Counted from the stretch's first letter, positions 40,001-58,900 are shown. The stretch is 64,000 nucleotides of DNA from Litoditis marina (GCA_964036275.1 OZ038433.1:39775336-39839335); one strand, 5' to 3'. The notes: a model not told the origin generated them from the sequence alone. A program made the numbers and translations.

Positions 40001-42536
40001 ATCTTTTTCGAGAGATGGCTGGATGAATTCACTTCAAATTTCCAGAGTTTACTCTGCTGGTGGATATGTTGTCATTAACAAAGTTTCATGTTGATATCTC
40101 TATATACAAAGTTTTTTTCTTATTAGCGGTTTATGGAAGTGTTTCGTTCTGAAAACTGCATATTGCGATGTTCATTACGTCTTAAAATATGTAATATCTG
40201 CGGTAGTTATGTTGAAATGTCACAAAAGTGCCATAGACATAAAAGCGAAACTTTTGCATTAGACGGGATTCGAACCCTCGATGCCTCATCAGAACAGCGC
40301 CTTAGACTACTCGGCCACGCAGGCACAGCGGCTAAGCGACCTCAATGCGACACCTGTCGCCTGTCTACTGGAAAGTGTGATTTAAGTTTTCGGGGCGAAC
40401 ATTTGATTTCGCTCACAAATACCGCAACGTCAAACTTACCACTTATCTCTTCGTTTCGAACTGTTGATAATGTTTAACAGGTATTGACTTTAGTATCGTT
40501 TCATATTAATTTCCCTTGGAAATAGAGAACAAGAAATCAATTGGTATAAAAAACGAATGTAAAAAGAGAGTAGATTAGTTTTACAGATGAAGCTGCATGG
40601 AAAATAGAAAAGGAGTTGAATAACTCGAGAGGGAAATGGAAAATCTAATCTCGCAATTTTCATGATCAATCTCACACACAATTTCAGAAAATAAGTCCCC
40701 AATCTTTGAGAACATTCCAGCTTACACTAAAAACGTATCTGAAATAAAAATCAGCTGTGCTGTCCGTCAATCGCATAGTCACGTGAAACATGATAAACAC
40801 GGCAAAACTCGAAAACGTGAATTTACAAAAAACAAAGTGCACTTTGAAATGACAAAGTGTACAAGAATATTCAATTAACTTCTAGTTTACTTTGTTCTGT
40901 TAACAGTTTTGAATCAGTGGTGAGCAACTGTCATACTCGGAAGTTTCATCTAATGTGTGTTTGCTGCAAGACATTTTTGGGTAGAACACCAAAATGTGTT
41001 TGACCCATGAAAATTGCGAGATTGGATTTTTCATTTCCCTCTCGAGTTATTAAACTCCTTTTCTATTTTCCATGCAGCTTCATCTCAAAATCTAATCTAC
41101 TCTCTCTTTACATTCGTTTTTTTATACTAATAATCGTTACAGTTGAAAGTAAACTTGGGAGGTTCAGAGAAGCGAGCGTGAGCGTAACAAGCAACAAAGT
41201 AAATTGGCTTTTTGTTGAAATGCACGTGGAATGCATTTCAACGAGAAGCCAAATTATATCGGAGAAAACAAGATTAGTTGAAGAATCCGTCCTGCTCTAA
41301 CTTTGACTTATGAGTTAACAATGACCTTTTGGCAAATGAAAGATCATTATCAAAAATATATACTTTTCTATCTCTATCTTGCTTCGTATTCTCAAAAAGC
41401 GGCTTACGTTATGACACCGATAGGGGAGTTGCGTACGGGGTATGCTCAAAACAGCCTATAGAAGTACGAAAAAGATTTCAAAACACTCAATCACATACGA
41501 CACAACTAGAAACTACAAAATGAAAATAAATCTGGACGTAAACGAACCAAGTCAAGTTGCGTCACAGTGAAAATGTTCATGTCCCCTTTTTCTCAGACAG
41601 ATTCCCGCTAATTAGCGTGCTAATTTTAACGTTGGGCTGCTAATTTCTGCCAATTTCGCATTTTTCTCGCGACGTCACCTAGCCAAAACTGCGTTTTCAT
41701 AGTAAAAATGTTTGAAAAATATACATACAAGTTGATCTAGGACATTTTGACATTTGTGGTTGTGATTATAACATCCGGTCATTAATCTGAACTATTATTT
41801 TCATCTGACAAGCACGCATGAGGCAAACAGTGGTTTTCCTCGCAAATAACGTTCGAAAAGGATTTTTTCTGGAAACTCGTTTGAGAAGCTTTTTTCCGTT
41901 TTGCTTCATGCGCAATACCTACTCATACTCTCTTAATGAATGTGGTTTTGTGGTTTTTATTACGTTTTTCGTTGAAAATCGAATTTTTGGATTACGGTAT
42001 GCGCTGCTAATTAGCGCTAACTCCTGCTAATCAGAGCTAATGTTTCTGAGTTATTGCTTGATGTTATCCAAATTTCACAAATTTTCAATCAGAAAGTTAT
42101 TTCATGGTCTATGGGAAGACATTGAGAAACTTTTCTGAGCTTTTTAAATTTTTTGAGAAACTTAGATTAGAGCGGAACGGTTTCTTTAAGGTTGTAACCA
42201 TATCCAAATTGTAGTTTGATGTGCGCACACAACAAATACTGCGAACTTCAACCGCAATAGGAACAACTACAAAAACCGCAGATGAGTCCAACATGTACCA
42301 ACTGAGCGGGTCCTTCCCGAACGATTCTTCAGCATATTATCTGTTGAAATAATTGACTCGGTCAATATTGCAGGTTTGCTCTGGTCGAAGTAATGACGAG
42401 CGCCCAGTTCTGGACTATTCTGTTTATCTCACCCCGAGTTCGGCGAGTAATGTTCGGTAGGCTGATGGGGAAGAAGCCAACCATCTCAGTTCAGGTTCAG
42501 CCGACCCGGGGAACCACCAATATAGGGAGCCTCTGA
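37095..42536 (+). CDS. Serpentine chemoreceptor 3, 322 aa
   Basis: Exons 37095-37274, 37526-37738, 38093-38248, 39063-39173, 39273-39418, 42374-42536. Exons 1-5 have exactly the lengths of receptors 1 and 2; exon 6 is one codon shorter. The protein differs by scattered substitutions (for example MSCVSDPT, AIVDF, ALVWICAF-type changes in helix 4, IEADMKMC to IKADMKMC), while YSPFRYKK and SPRVRRVM are kept. No stop or splice damage, so it is probably an active, older paralogue. Intron 3 (814 bp) and intron 5 (2955 bp) are inflated by inserted repeats; the matching introns in receptor 1 are 232 and 575 bp. Confidence 0.8.
38774..38972 (-). repeat. 200-bp dispersed repeat, copy 2
   Basis: Inverted copy of 10014-10214, inside receptor 3 intron 3. 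Confidence 0.7.
40250..40335 (-). other. tRNA-like element with A and B boxes
   Basis: The minus strand carries TGGCCGAGTAGTCTAAGG (A box, as in Leu/Ser tRNAs) and GGTTCGAATCCC (B box) about 30 nt apart. The T-stem has a mismatch, the acceptor ends GCCTGCG and CTAATGC pair badly, and there is no long variable arm. It is best read as a tRNA pseudogene or tRNA-derived SINE in intron 5 of receptor 3. Confidence 0.45.
40543..41130. mobile_element. Fold-back element with about 122-bp arms
   Basis: 40543-40664 and 41006-41130 are inverted copies with few mismatches (for example GAGAGGGAAATGGAAAATCTA against its complement). The 340-bp loop contains a member of another dispersed repeat (40780-40920). 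No coding sequence. The arms would form a long stem in the receptor pre-mRNA. Confidence 0.75.
41277..42195. repeat. Dispersed repeat, copy 2, with nested insertion
   Basis: Same repeat as 5330-5795. It is split by an insertion at about 41593-42052 whose ends are CTCAGA and TCTGAG and whose interior repeats GCTAATTAGC-like motifs, so an AT-rich MITE has jumped into the older repeat. Confidence 0.6.
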
Positions 42537-43241
42537 GCAATACGCAACTCGGTCTATCTCATTTTGTTCTCTATTTTGATTATTTGTTTTATTACTATGT
42601 AGTCCGACAGCACGTATCTGATTCTCTCCCCATACCTTGCTTCAAGGGAAATTTATTTTGATTCAAGTGATTACGTCTGGGGTAGAGGCGAAACGTCTCT
42701 ATATTCTTTTCCTTTCTGATTCTCCTAGTTTGTATCACTTTCCTTGAGCTTACCTTTATTTCCAGAAATGTACAATCGCATGTATATACTTTTTCATTTC
42801 GCGTTTTGCAAACAAACTGTACATATTCTTCCAATTAATCAATTCCATTGTGATATATTTGTTTTTGATTTATTTTCGGCATTGTTTTCATGAATTTTGG
42901 TAATAAATAATAGTTCGCGACAATGAACACTACTCCGGAGAATAAACAAAACATCACACAGCTAAAGTTTGGGATGATTGCTTTGTAGAAACAAGTTGTT
43001 CGAAGGAGGGAATGATTTTTTTGACATTGTTTTCGCTAAATATAGTATCTATACAGTTTCTAATCCGTATCAAAGACAGCGTGTGTCTTGTCTAAGGCCC
43101 CTTCATTAATTACTCATTACTTTCTCTCCCTCTCCCTCTTCCCTCTCCGTCTCTCTCCCCTGTTCTATCTTCTCTTCTCTCCCTCTCTATCTCTCGTCTT
43201 ATTCGCTCCCTCTCTCCATCTCTCTCTCCCTCTCCCCTCTC

Positions 43242-43283
<42 letters not shown>

Positions 43284-45270
43284 AACTCTCTACTCGAACC
43301 GGTTGACTGTTTTGCCACCCGATGTTCCGGAAAGACGGCGTGCAAACAGAGCAGTAAACTGGCAATGCCGTAGTGTTTCCCGGTGCCGCCCAAACATCTC
43401 TGCCTATCCTATCCTCTATCAGATTATCAAACAATTTAGAGTGACAAAGCTCCGTTATATTTTGTCCTAGCACAATTTACGAGATGCGACCGATCAGCTA
43501 TGGGATCAAACTCCAATGCTCCATAGGGACAACAGGCACCGTATATACTAGAAGTAAAATGAATAGTCACACAAAGTTAGCATTCTAATGAGATATCGTG
43601 CACTTTACGATTGCCTGTTTCTGAGTTCGGCTTTGTTTAACATGTTTCACGTGACTGTGCAATATACTAGCAGTATAGGCTAGTTTTGACACCGTGTTGT
43701 TGTTTTGGCATACATGTCAGTACTGAGCTTGTTGTTGTGCTGTGCTCATCCCCACTTTCCTCTATTCCGTGTTGGACTCTTTTTCTACTTCACGCTTTTT
43801 GCGTAATAGATCTAATCCAATATACTTATCAAACACCGAACTGAATACACCACGACTTATAGAAAATTAAAGAGGTATTTTCCATACTGTTTCAGCCTCT
43901 CGTGTACGTGACAGTATAATTTGAAACTGTCAAATAGTGCTTTCTGAGGTTTTCTGTTCGTCATATCACTATTTCACATAGTAGCTGTACTGCAGTTTCC
44001 AATTGTAATTACGAACTCATCTTGTCAACTCAAGTGTGAAATTTCTGCAGGTAACATTACCATAATAGTACTGCTGGTAATTTTGCGCGTTGCGAGTCAT
44101 TCCGCGAACGATGGGGTAATATAACATACAAAAGGCGCTATTTTTGAGTAACACGTAAAATGAGACCTTGTCATGAGCCTGTCCTCTCGCTCTGTTCGGG
44201 ACCATACGTCCTATCAGTGCGAGAGGCGGGGTCAACCCGCCAGTTCCCCTTCCCTGTACCAGCCAAGATAGGTTCGTCTCTTTGGAGTCTATCTTGGTCT
44301 GGATCCTACTATAACCGTAGTTTATGTGTAGTCCTTCTATTATATTAATGTTATTTAACATGCCTTGATATGAATTAGTCTGTAACATAGTCTTCTGTTA
44401 TTGCTCAGGGAAGGGCACTCCAGGGTTTCAGCCCCTGCCTTTTGTACTATATAAATTGAGGTTGGGTCCAAGGTGCATTACAACCTAACTAATAATAAAA
44501 CCGCTACACCGCGTGGACCCTAGGTGTGTTCAGGCTCTGACCCATTAGGGACCAGATCCTGTAGCATAACAACCTCAGTAATTCTCGAGCCAGTAGTATG
44601 ATGACCGCTGATTTTAACAGTAATTGATAATTTCGTTTCAAAAACTGACAATTGCTGTTTTAGTTCGGTCTCTCGTTGAAACTATGTTGCGCTTATACGT
44701 TGAGTTTGTTTTGGATGTTGAACGTAACACGAAAGTTGGCCGCAGTTTTTCGCCGGCTGCAAATTTAAGTATTTTTTTTTCATTCTAATTAGTCTTGTCA
44801 CCTTATAATCTGATATAAGTTTAGTCATACATATTATTGCATCAATTGAATTATATTATTCTGTCAAAGTTGGTTGGCTCCGAAAAACTGAACTGTGATA
44901 GGATTAAAGGTTGAAAATAAAGTACATTGTCCGTACGAATTTTTATTTCGCACCAACAGGAAAGTCCTTTTCTATCATGTGAACTTCTAATGAGAGTGTT
45001 TCGTTACATTCACAAGGTGTCAAGCCGGATGAGTTCGTTGTGTTACATCTCACAATTGTTCTGGTCTTTTCCGGTATATGTTACTCACCCCGATGGGTTT
45101 GTAGTTTGATCCCGTAGCTTTTCGATCGAAGTCTGTAAATTTGAGATAACTGGAGAACAACTAATTGAATCAGTATAAGTATTTTTGTTCATGTCTTCTT
45201 TTTTTCGAGTGTTCACTTCTCTTCTCAAAAGGTGAGAAGAATTGTGCAACTGAATAACTTCTATTAGAAT
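42537..45270. other. Intergenic, receptor 3 to the cysteine-rich gene
   Basis: No gene supported. Contents: receptor 3' flank similar to 24000-24400 (to about 42900), a CT-rich tract (43110-43290), a dispersed repeat (43540-43690) also seen at 3600-3790, 37850-38000 and 40780-40920, and an LTR-like stretch at about 44160-44575 with ACTATATAAA and AATAAAA signals. Confidence 0.5.
43110..43290. repeat. CT-rich low-complexity tract
   Basis: Imperfect then pure CT repeats. Confidence 0.9.
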
Positions 45271-45276
45271 GATTTC

Positions 45277-45278
45277 AG
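45277..45278 (+). promoter_or_regulatory. Likely trans-splice acceptor of the cysteine-rich gene
   Basis: GATTTCAG runs directly into the ATG at 45279, leaving no 5' UTR after a leader is joined. Confidence 0.5.
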
Positions 45279-46467
45279 ATGTTTTCCCCTTCCGTTCTGT
45301 TCGTCTTTCTCTGTCTCCCATCACTGGCCCTCTCTCTCCAATGCTGGTCCGGATGGCAGATTTGGGAACAATCGATAAATAACGTGTCCTTGGTCACGTG
45401 CTCAAGTCAACACAAGTGTTGCTTCTTTGTGACGTAAGTTAAACTTCTTTCTATATTTATGATTACCTGATTTGAATTTCAAAAATTTACACAACGCGAA
45501 CTATGGCCGTAGGAATTACAAGTAAAGCGTGCCTTTCTTCCGCTGTAAGAATGTAGTTTGAACCGCATGTGATTTCACTCGATTTCGGAACTTCCGTAAC
45601 GAGTGAATAATGATAAAACTACAACTCGGAAAGATGATAATTACTTCGAATCACATCACTCAGACATAACCAACCTTCATTTCAGTATCTTTCGATTCAG
45701 CGCATGTTTATAACTAGTTTTTCTTGAATGGCACTCAAAAACAAAATCAGAGCACATGCATAAAGTGAAGAGCCTTTCAAACAATGACCGTTTTGCTCAC
45801 TTATTTCTGATCGGAGAAGTTGAGGATTTTCGTACCTCATTCTCCTTCTCAGGTAGAGTAAATATACGAGAGCATTCTCCATAAACTACATTTTCAGCTT
45901 CACAACAGCCTTCGGAAAGTTTGTAAAGTTACTGTAGGAGTCTCAGTAGGAATGGTGTGAGCTATATCTGTTCTAGGTCGCTGCCGGGTAGTCAATACGA
46001 CTGTTACTCGGACTGTCCCGCCCCCGGAGTGGAGGCATGTGGACCTGATCCCGCACTAGGAATTCAGGTGAGAATCCTAACAACCTTCATATCTAACCAA
46101 TCGGTGGTTTTGGAAACCTAACCGTTCTGGTAACCGTTTTTGGGGACATGAGTAGGTAACTCGTTGGTACCCTAAGACCGGTCACCTCCCGTTAAACCCA
46201 AATTTGGTTTTTATCGTTAATTTCACGTTATCTTCTTGGAAACCTAAAGAATTGGTTCGCTCAGGGGAGGGCGGGTGGACCTCTCCCTTTGTACTGCTAT
46301 AACTGTAGTTTGATCACGTCTTGTTCGAATGTGAGCTAAGCATGGAGATCACAATACAACCTCGATATTTTCACTTTCTACATATTCTTTTCCTTCAGGA
46401 CGTATACTACTGCTACTGTCGAGACCACAATGATTCGCGATGCAGGCCCTATTTGGGAGAGAAGTGA
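45279..46467 (+). CDS. Small secreted cysteine-rich protein, 104 aa
   Basis: Exons 45279-45433, 45977-46067, 46399-46467, phases 2 and 0, all GT-AG. It begins with a clear signal peptide (MFSPSVLFVFLCLPSLALS). The mature part has ten cysteines, enough for five disulfides: QCWSGW, VTC, KCC, YDCYSDC, EAC, YYCYC and SRC. Short hydrophilic linkers separate them and the end is RPYLGEK. No family was recognised. A secreted peptide of this type could be an antimicrobial, protease inhibitor or signalling peptide, but nothing here decides that. AATAAA follows 21 bp after the stop. The exons are too small to be found as long open frames; the model rests on matching phases, the signal peptide and the cysteine pattern. 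Confidence 0.7.
45552..45623. mobile_element. Palindromic MITE, TGTAGTTTGA family
   Basis: TGTAGTTTGA...AAAACTACA in intron 1 of the cysteine-rich gene. Further half copies lie at 45100-45109 and 46303-46320. Confidence 0.5.
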
Positions 46468-46792
46468 CAGATCATACCACGGGTTCTCAATAAACATACT
46501 TTATTCAGCACATGATAATTTGATTGAGCAACAGTATCAAACAAGAACAGTCTCTAGTCAGTGTGGAAATTCGAAAAAAGACAGGTACGTGGGGGAAATT
46601 TGCCCACCAAACTCATATGCTCTAACACCGTGTGTCGCGTACCATTTATCTGATAATAATGACTTTTCTTCGTGTTTAATATTAGACGTGGGACACGTTG
46701 GAAAGTGCTTATCTCCCTCGTAACCAGCTTTCAAAATTTAAAATCAGTTTATTATCATTTGATCTCTGTTATTGTGTACAATCTGCTGGAAT
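46468..46792. other. Convergent 3' region
   Basis: Between the stop codons of the cysteine-rich gene (+) and the dihydropyrimidinase (-). It carries AATAAA on the plus strand at about 46488 and on the minus strand at about 46755, so both 3' UTRs are short. No further gene. Confidence 0.6.
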
Positions 46793-52910
<6,118 letters not shown>

Positions 52911-52912
52911 CT

Positions 52913-52914
52913 CT
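52913..52914 (-). promoter_or_regulatory. Likely trans-splice acceptor of dhp
   Basis: Minus-strand TTTTCCAG ends two bases before the ATG at 52910. Confidence 0.5.
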
Positions 52915-54608
52915 GGAAAATAATCTTCCCAAAATTAGAAACAAAATGTTAGCAGGAGGTTCAGCAGGACACAACAAATGAAAAGTTTGAATTGAATCAC
53001 TTAAAAAGAAACAGTTTACATATTGACATATAACACACACACATGACTTGTTGCTCTTATTGAAAAGGGAAAAAAAGACAGTATACCTTGCTTATGAAGA
53101 GAGTGTTGGCCATCTGACAAGATACCAAAAAGCACTAGAAACCAGACCTATTTGTTGTCTCTTTTCAGTTTCTACTAGTCTCTGCATACAATTTTCCATT
53201 GTACAGAAACAAATTAGCTAATCGCTTAGAATTTGATCCATACCAGGTGTAGCATATTCGTAGCTATTGAAGATGCCATAACGTAACTATTTCTCAAAAG
53301 TGAAGAATTTCGGAGATAGTTTGCAAACAATACAACGTTAAGATTTCGGCACACGTAAAACATTATTATGGGATGTAAAGCGTAACACCATTTTTTACTC
53401 GGTTTTAACCGGTTTTACAGCAGAACCAAGATTACAGATGTCTTAGAGGGTCGAATCATTTAAAAAACGGAATGGTTCAGTTGAACCAATCACAATTGTA
53501 GGACATATCCGTAACAAATTAGATATTGAATTCAAAGAAGGTACAAATTGCAATAATGCTTCATGCAACATACAAATGTGCGTCACCAACCAATTCAAAA
53601 CGGACAATGGGAAAACGTTAAATTGGTTCCTTACACATTGTGCGTTTCTCAACCTTCCGTCTGAGAACTACTCAAACATCACAAACCCCAATGAGCAATC
53701 TGCTTCTGCCTAATTGCACTATACATTAATTGAAACAGCTTGTTAATTATGTTCATTCTCTCTGGGTCTTCACAGAGAGAACGGCATACAATCTCGCTAG
53801 ATTATGAAGAACCACTATACGTTGATTGATTTTAATGTTCTGCACACATTTACGTTAGCTCTAATCATCTAACAGCTTTTAAAACTTTTCAATAAACGTA
53901 CACACATAATAGCAACGCAAGATACCCTTTTGGAAAGAACGACTTAGACGAACGATGGTTTACTAATACTATTCTATGCCTTTAGAAATGTTTTATCCTT
54001 ATTTGAATTTGTTCTATAAAACTGTTGTGAAAGAATCAATGTGTTGGCTATTCAATGTTATGGCACGAGGGGATTGGATCGCAGCTGGTCTCACAAGCAT
54101 TTTGGAAGAAACGCCAAAAAGAAAAAAGGCTAAAACTTAAGAATAAGCAGAAAACATTCTATTTTGACTGTACCTGAACGTCAGATAATCTGTTTTTTTT
54201 TTGAGTTTGTTATATATGACAATTTGCTCTTTCAATCGGGGTTTCCAAAAAGTTCAATAACTAAAAAATGAGTACGTATCCTAACAAATATTCAAGTACA
54301 CTGTTCCCATTTTTCAATTGTGGACGGTCTTTTGATTTGCGTAAAAGTGACCGTTCCACTGAACATGTTCGCTAGTTGTAAATCTTCCAAAGTCGCAACT
54401 TTTGTGTTGCATCTGTACAAAAAGCACGATAATGGGCAGTTCAAGAGGATTCTCGGCACAAACTGGTTCGTACAATGAGACATTCTCAAACCGTTGCCAT
54501 GAATTGCGATCTAGCATCTAAACTCGGAGATTCACGAGGTTCCAACCAGATGCAAACACACGTTGGGATCACATTTGGCGTTTGGGAAGAGAAAGAGAGA
54601 GCGAGAGC

Positions 54609-54681
<73 letters not shown>

Positions 54682-55940
54682 GAAAGAAAGAAGCATGCAT
54701 TTGTAAAGAGTGAATGAAAAACAACGGTTTGAGAGTTAGGCACTGTGCTGGTGACAATGTATGTACCATTTGTAAGAGAGAAAACTCGAAACTAGCCCAC
54801 ATTTTGCGGTGTTGGTTCGTTATATAAATGTAGTTTTACATGCCACGGTATTGCTTTTATATATTTTTTTGGGCAAAAATGTGGTTATTTAGCATTTCTC
54901 GACTGTTGTTTTGTGTAACAATGGTTGGTATGTAATTAAAAAAAAACTATATGTGTAATATATTATAACAGTGAATGTTAATTAGCAATTAGATGTTTGA
55001 TATATGTATAGTACGTATACCTATTACCGTAACCAAATTATGTTACTATTTGTTACCGAGACATCGCAATTTGACAGTTTTTCTCCTGTTCAGGGTTAAA
55101 ACAAGGATATAAAGTAATAAAATCCCTATTTCCGGTTGTAGAGGTATGTTATATTTATTGTGCTCAATCATACGGAGTTGTGTTTATTTTGAGAACTGAA
55201 CCGAGGGATGTAGAGCTGAAATAAAAGGTCGATTGTGCTCATCCACTAGTCTGTTACAACAAAAGAGATTCACTGGAGACAGTGTGGAAACAGAGGAGAG
55301 CACAGACAGAGGTCACCAATCAGACAGTTGCCGAGGGGAAAAAGGGGTCATATAGATGAAACAGTTGACGTTAAGGTTTTTATAAAATGTTAAAACTTTA
55401 GTTGAAAAGAACAAACAACTTTTACGTTTCTTCAGTCAAGATGGGCATTCTGCCCTGAACTTACAAATCACGTACTACTTTACCCCAACTAAGTATTCAA
55501 GCATGAATTTCGTTTGAAAACAATAGGAAGTATCATCTGAATATTATGGGGTTTTTTTCCTGTTGACAACAAGTTCTGCAAACATTTTTTTGGTAAGTTT
55601 TAGGAGGTCAAACGTTTCTCAGTTTGCCTTCGTATTTACAAATTGATCGCAAATTATTTCGTCTGATACAACAAGAAGTTACCAGAATGAATACTACTCT
55701 GCTAACGGAACCTCCTACCGATCATTCAGTTCACGTTTGATACTGGTTCCTGAACCACATTCTTGACTTCTTTCGATGAAACGAGTTTACAGGTTCGACT
55801 AGAAATGTATAACATCCGGTTCAGTTAGGTAATGAAGGTTTTCTTGAATCATATTACAAACAGTTAAACAGTTCGCACATTGACGTTTCCAGCCATCGTA
55901 CTATTGAGGGAGCTCAAGTATAACTTTGCAACACAATTCA
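52915..55940. other. Intergenic, upstream of dhp and downstream of the SXP gene
   Basis: About 3 kb with no gene supported. The only clear feature is a GA microsatellite (54586-54690). Short open frames here lack splice partners and recognisable motifs. Confidence 0.55.
54586..54690. repeat. GA microsatellite
   Basis: Pure GA for most of its length, ending in GAAA units. Confidence 0.95.
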
Positions 55941-55961
55941 CATTTATTCACAGTATTTCTA

Positions 55962-58900
55962 TCATTGAGTAGCAAAAGCCAATTCGAAGTACACTTCTTC
56001 GGGTAGTTTAGCCATCTTTTCGGCTACCAACGAGTCCATTTCCTTCTTCGTAAGGTTTTCATTCGCCATTATTGCTGGAAAATGTATTTTACTCACAGTT
56101 ACTCTACATTTGGTGACTTTTCTTCACATTACGTTCATTTTGTCGTTTACTGTGCCTGAGTTTTCTGACTGTGAAGACAGTTGCAATTCAGACTATTGCA
56201 TCTTCCACGTTTGAAATTGAGAGAACAACGTGAAAAAGCTTGGGTCGTTTTTTGGAACGAGGTCAATGTGTATCTTACTGTGCTTGTAGTTTGATCCCTT
56301 TGCTTTTCGGTCAAATATCGTAAGTGGGTTTGGTTCCGGGTTGGGGTGCTATCCCGAGCTGAATTGGCCGGGAAATAGCTCGGGATAGCATCCCAACCCG
56401 GCCCGGGATGTTTCATGCATACGGCCTCAAATCTTCTTTCAAGTTTGGTATTAGTATATCAAACTACAAAGAAGATTTGGTTACTTCACTTACTAGTTCT
56501 CACCCTGTATTTCCTTATCAGCAGCTCGTGCGGCCGTTGATAGGTTGGCGGTGATGGACTCTATGCGGGCCAGTTGCTCCCGCTTCATCAGTTGTTCTTG
56601 CAACGTAAACTTCCGGTATGCTGACTAAAACTATAGGAGTTAAGAATTGTTTTTCTGAACTAATTTTGCGAACGTCTTGGAAGTACCCTAGTAAAAAATG
56701 TAATGGCTGTTTGAGACAGTAGCCTGCAGGTTGTTTGAACGGCTTATTTCATGGAGCAGAAAGTGTGATGTGAAACGTGTATAAACCATAGTTTGGCTCG
56801 GATAAGAGACTCAACTAATTTTTAGAGAGAAAATCGCACCAGAACAGGTTCTCCACATTTAATTGCCCAGCTCTCCTCCGCTCTTTTCTTCACACTGATT
56901 GGTATGTTGCAGTTCGTCTCCAACTCTGGGATGGAGCATAATTTGTTGACAACCGAAAGTTTTGAAGCAGTATATATCCTTCCTACTGAGACACCTACCG
57001 TTCACAATCAAACTGTCATATGATTATATAAAATATAATATAATTGATATGAAATATGACTGCCTCAAGCTTGCCGTAACTTCGTGCAAATGAGAATCAG
57101 AATAGAATGGGAAAACAACAACACTTTTCGATAATATTCATGTGAGTAACACAAACAGTTTTTTCTACTGTAGGAGTGTGTGTCAGTGGAAAGACAAAGG
57201 ACTACACTTACGCCGTCCACAACAACTTTATGGATTCTACAACATACCAATATACTCTTTTCTCGCCGCATCCGTAGCAAGACTGAGAAAGTCTGGGGTC
57301 TCGGCCAGTTGGAATGCCGGCTCACTTGTCGTCACTAGAAACATTCTATCATCTCTGCAGATTACTAGAAGTTTCACCGTTTTAAAAAGAAATATGTTTG
57401 TACATAACAGTTTCGAGTGTGTACTTTTCAATGTAAACCGTTAATCATTGAAAACTCGAGGTATAATTAGTCAATTCAAAACTTCCCAAATATTGTTTTC
57501 AGTTTTTTGAGTCGATTAATATTGAATATTGCACATCCCTTTTTCAGAGATTTAACCGCATTAGTCTCATTTAGCGGCGATCTTGCATCGCGTCATTGAA
57601 AAAAAATACAATCCTTCTGTACGAGCCAATTACACATAGTCATTTTTATTGTTACAGATAATTTTCCTACATTTGAGAATATCGTCCGTCGTTTTCTCTT
57701 ATTCTGTCTTTTCATGCACAAAAGAAGATCTAGATTTAGTTGCGATATTGTTGTATCAGTTAAACTATCTCTATGTACGCATTCTCTGGCAACGTACTTG
57801 AAGCGGAATTTAGTTCGGTCGTGACAACCCCGTTTTCCGCTTGAGATGTTTTTGCAGATACCGCTGTTGTACCTGAAGTACTTACATATATAATTAATAA
57901 GCAATACACAATGAACTCGTTGAACGTCATCGTTTACACATCGAGAGGAAAACAGGGAGTAAACATTTTCGGTATGAAAGTTCAGCCAAGTTTGATCACC
58001 CGCCATTGGAGTTTCACCCCCGCCGACCCGAGTGGGGGGGGGGTACATGGTAAATGTCAAAGTTGAGTTTTGAGGTTTTGACCCGCGCCCTCTCCCAGGT
58101 TTTTTAGTTTTTAGCTTGGGTGGGGGTTGAAGTGCTACGGGGGGGGGGGGGGGGGCTGCAGTGGGGGGTAATACTTCAATTTTCCCAGTATTCCTACAAA
58201 ATTTCTTTGCTCCCTTGTTTATTTCATTTTTGACGCAGTTTCAAACGCGTGATTCGACTACGCTTTGGATATGTTAGAGTCGCTACATACCAGTGAAAAT
58301 AATCTGTTCGATCGATACGTTTTCACGCTCAACGGGAAGAGTTCTGGTTGCTTCAGTGGCAGTACCTGAAATTGAAAATAATCGCCTCGGTCCGACTTGC
58401 TTTTGTACAAAAGATGAAAATTTGATAATATGATACAGTACCATTATGAATCAGGGAAAAAGCGAAGTTCCACAATTAGTGATTTTGTGGTTTATACGTT
58501 CAATGCTGCAATTTCTTGTTCACGAAACTAAATGTGAAATTGAGCTATTCGGAATCTGAAGATTGTATACGCGTTATGCATACTTAAATTGAATGATTAA
58601 GTTTTGGTTGTCCACTTTTTTCGGTCACTAAATTTCCAACCTCCGCTTCGGACGTTTTCGCTGATGCCAGTACCTAAAGTGCAAACCAATCCATAGTAGA
58701 TCGGAATGACAGAAACAAAAGAAACATGTTATGTGGTTTCATTTGTTTTAATGATGTTTCAAAGGATGTGGTAATGCACAGTTCGGAAAACAACTTCAAC
58801 AACTCCACCTAGTTGAAATTTCTGAACAGGTATGGTAGATGCGGGTGTTCAACTTGAACGCTACTGTCGGAACCAATAAACAGAAACTTTTCAAGGTGTC

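Larger units (their letters stand above)
33125..42900. repeat. Cassette E (collagen + receptor), older copy
   Basis: Collagen E and its upstream region match cassette D almost exactly up to roughly 34.95 kb. Beyond that the spacer and receptor fall to a clearly lower similarity, and the receptor introns have gained insertions. Confidence 0.7.

Noticed and set aside
40250..40335. A functional tRNA-Leu/Ser gene
   Set aside because: Acceptor stem and T-stem do not pair and the long variable arm is absent.
44160..44575. A complete LTR retrotransposon
   Set aside because: A TATA-like and a polyadenylation-like signal are present, but no second LTR, target duplication, primer site or gag/pol frame is visible.
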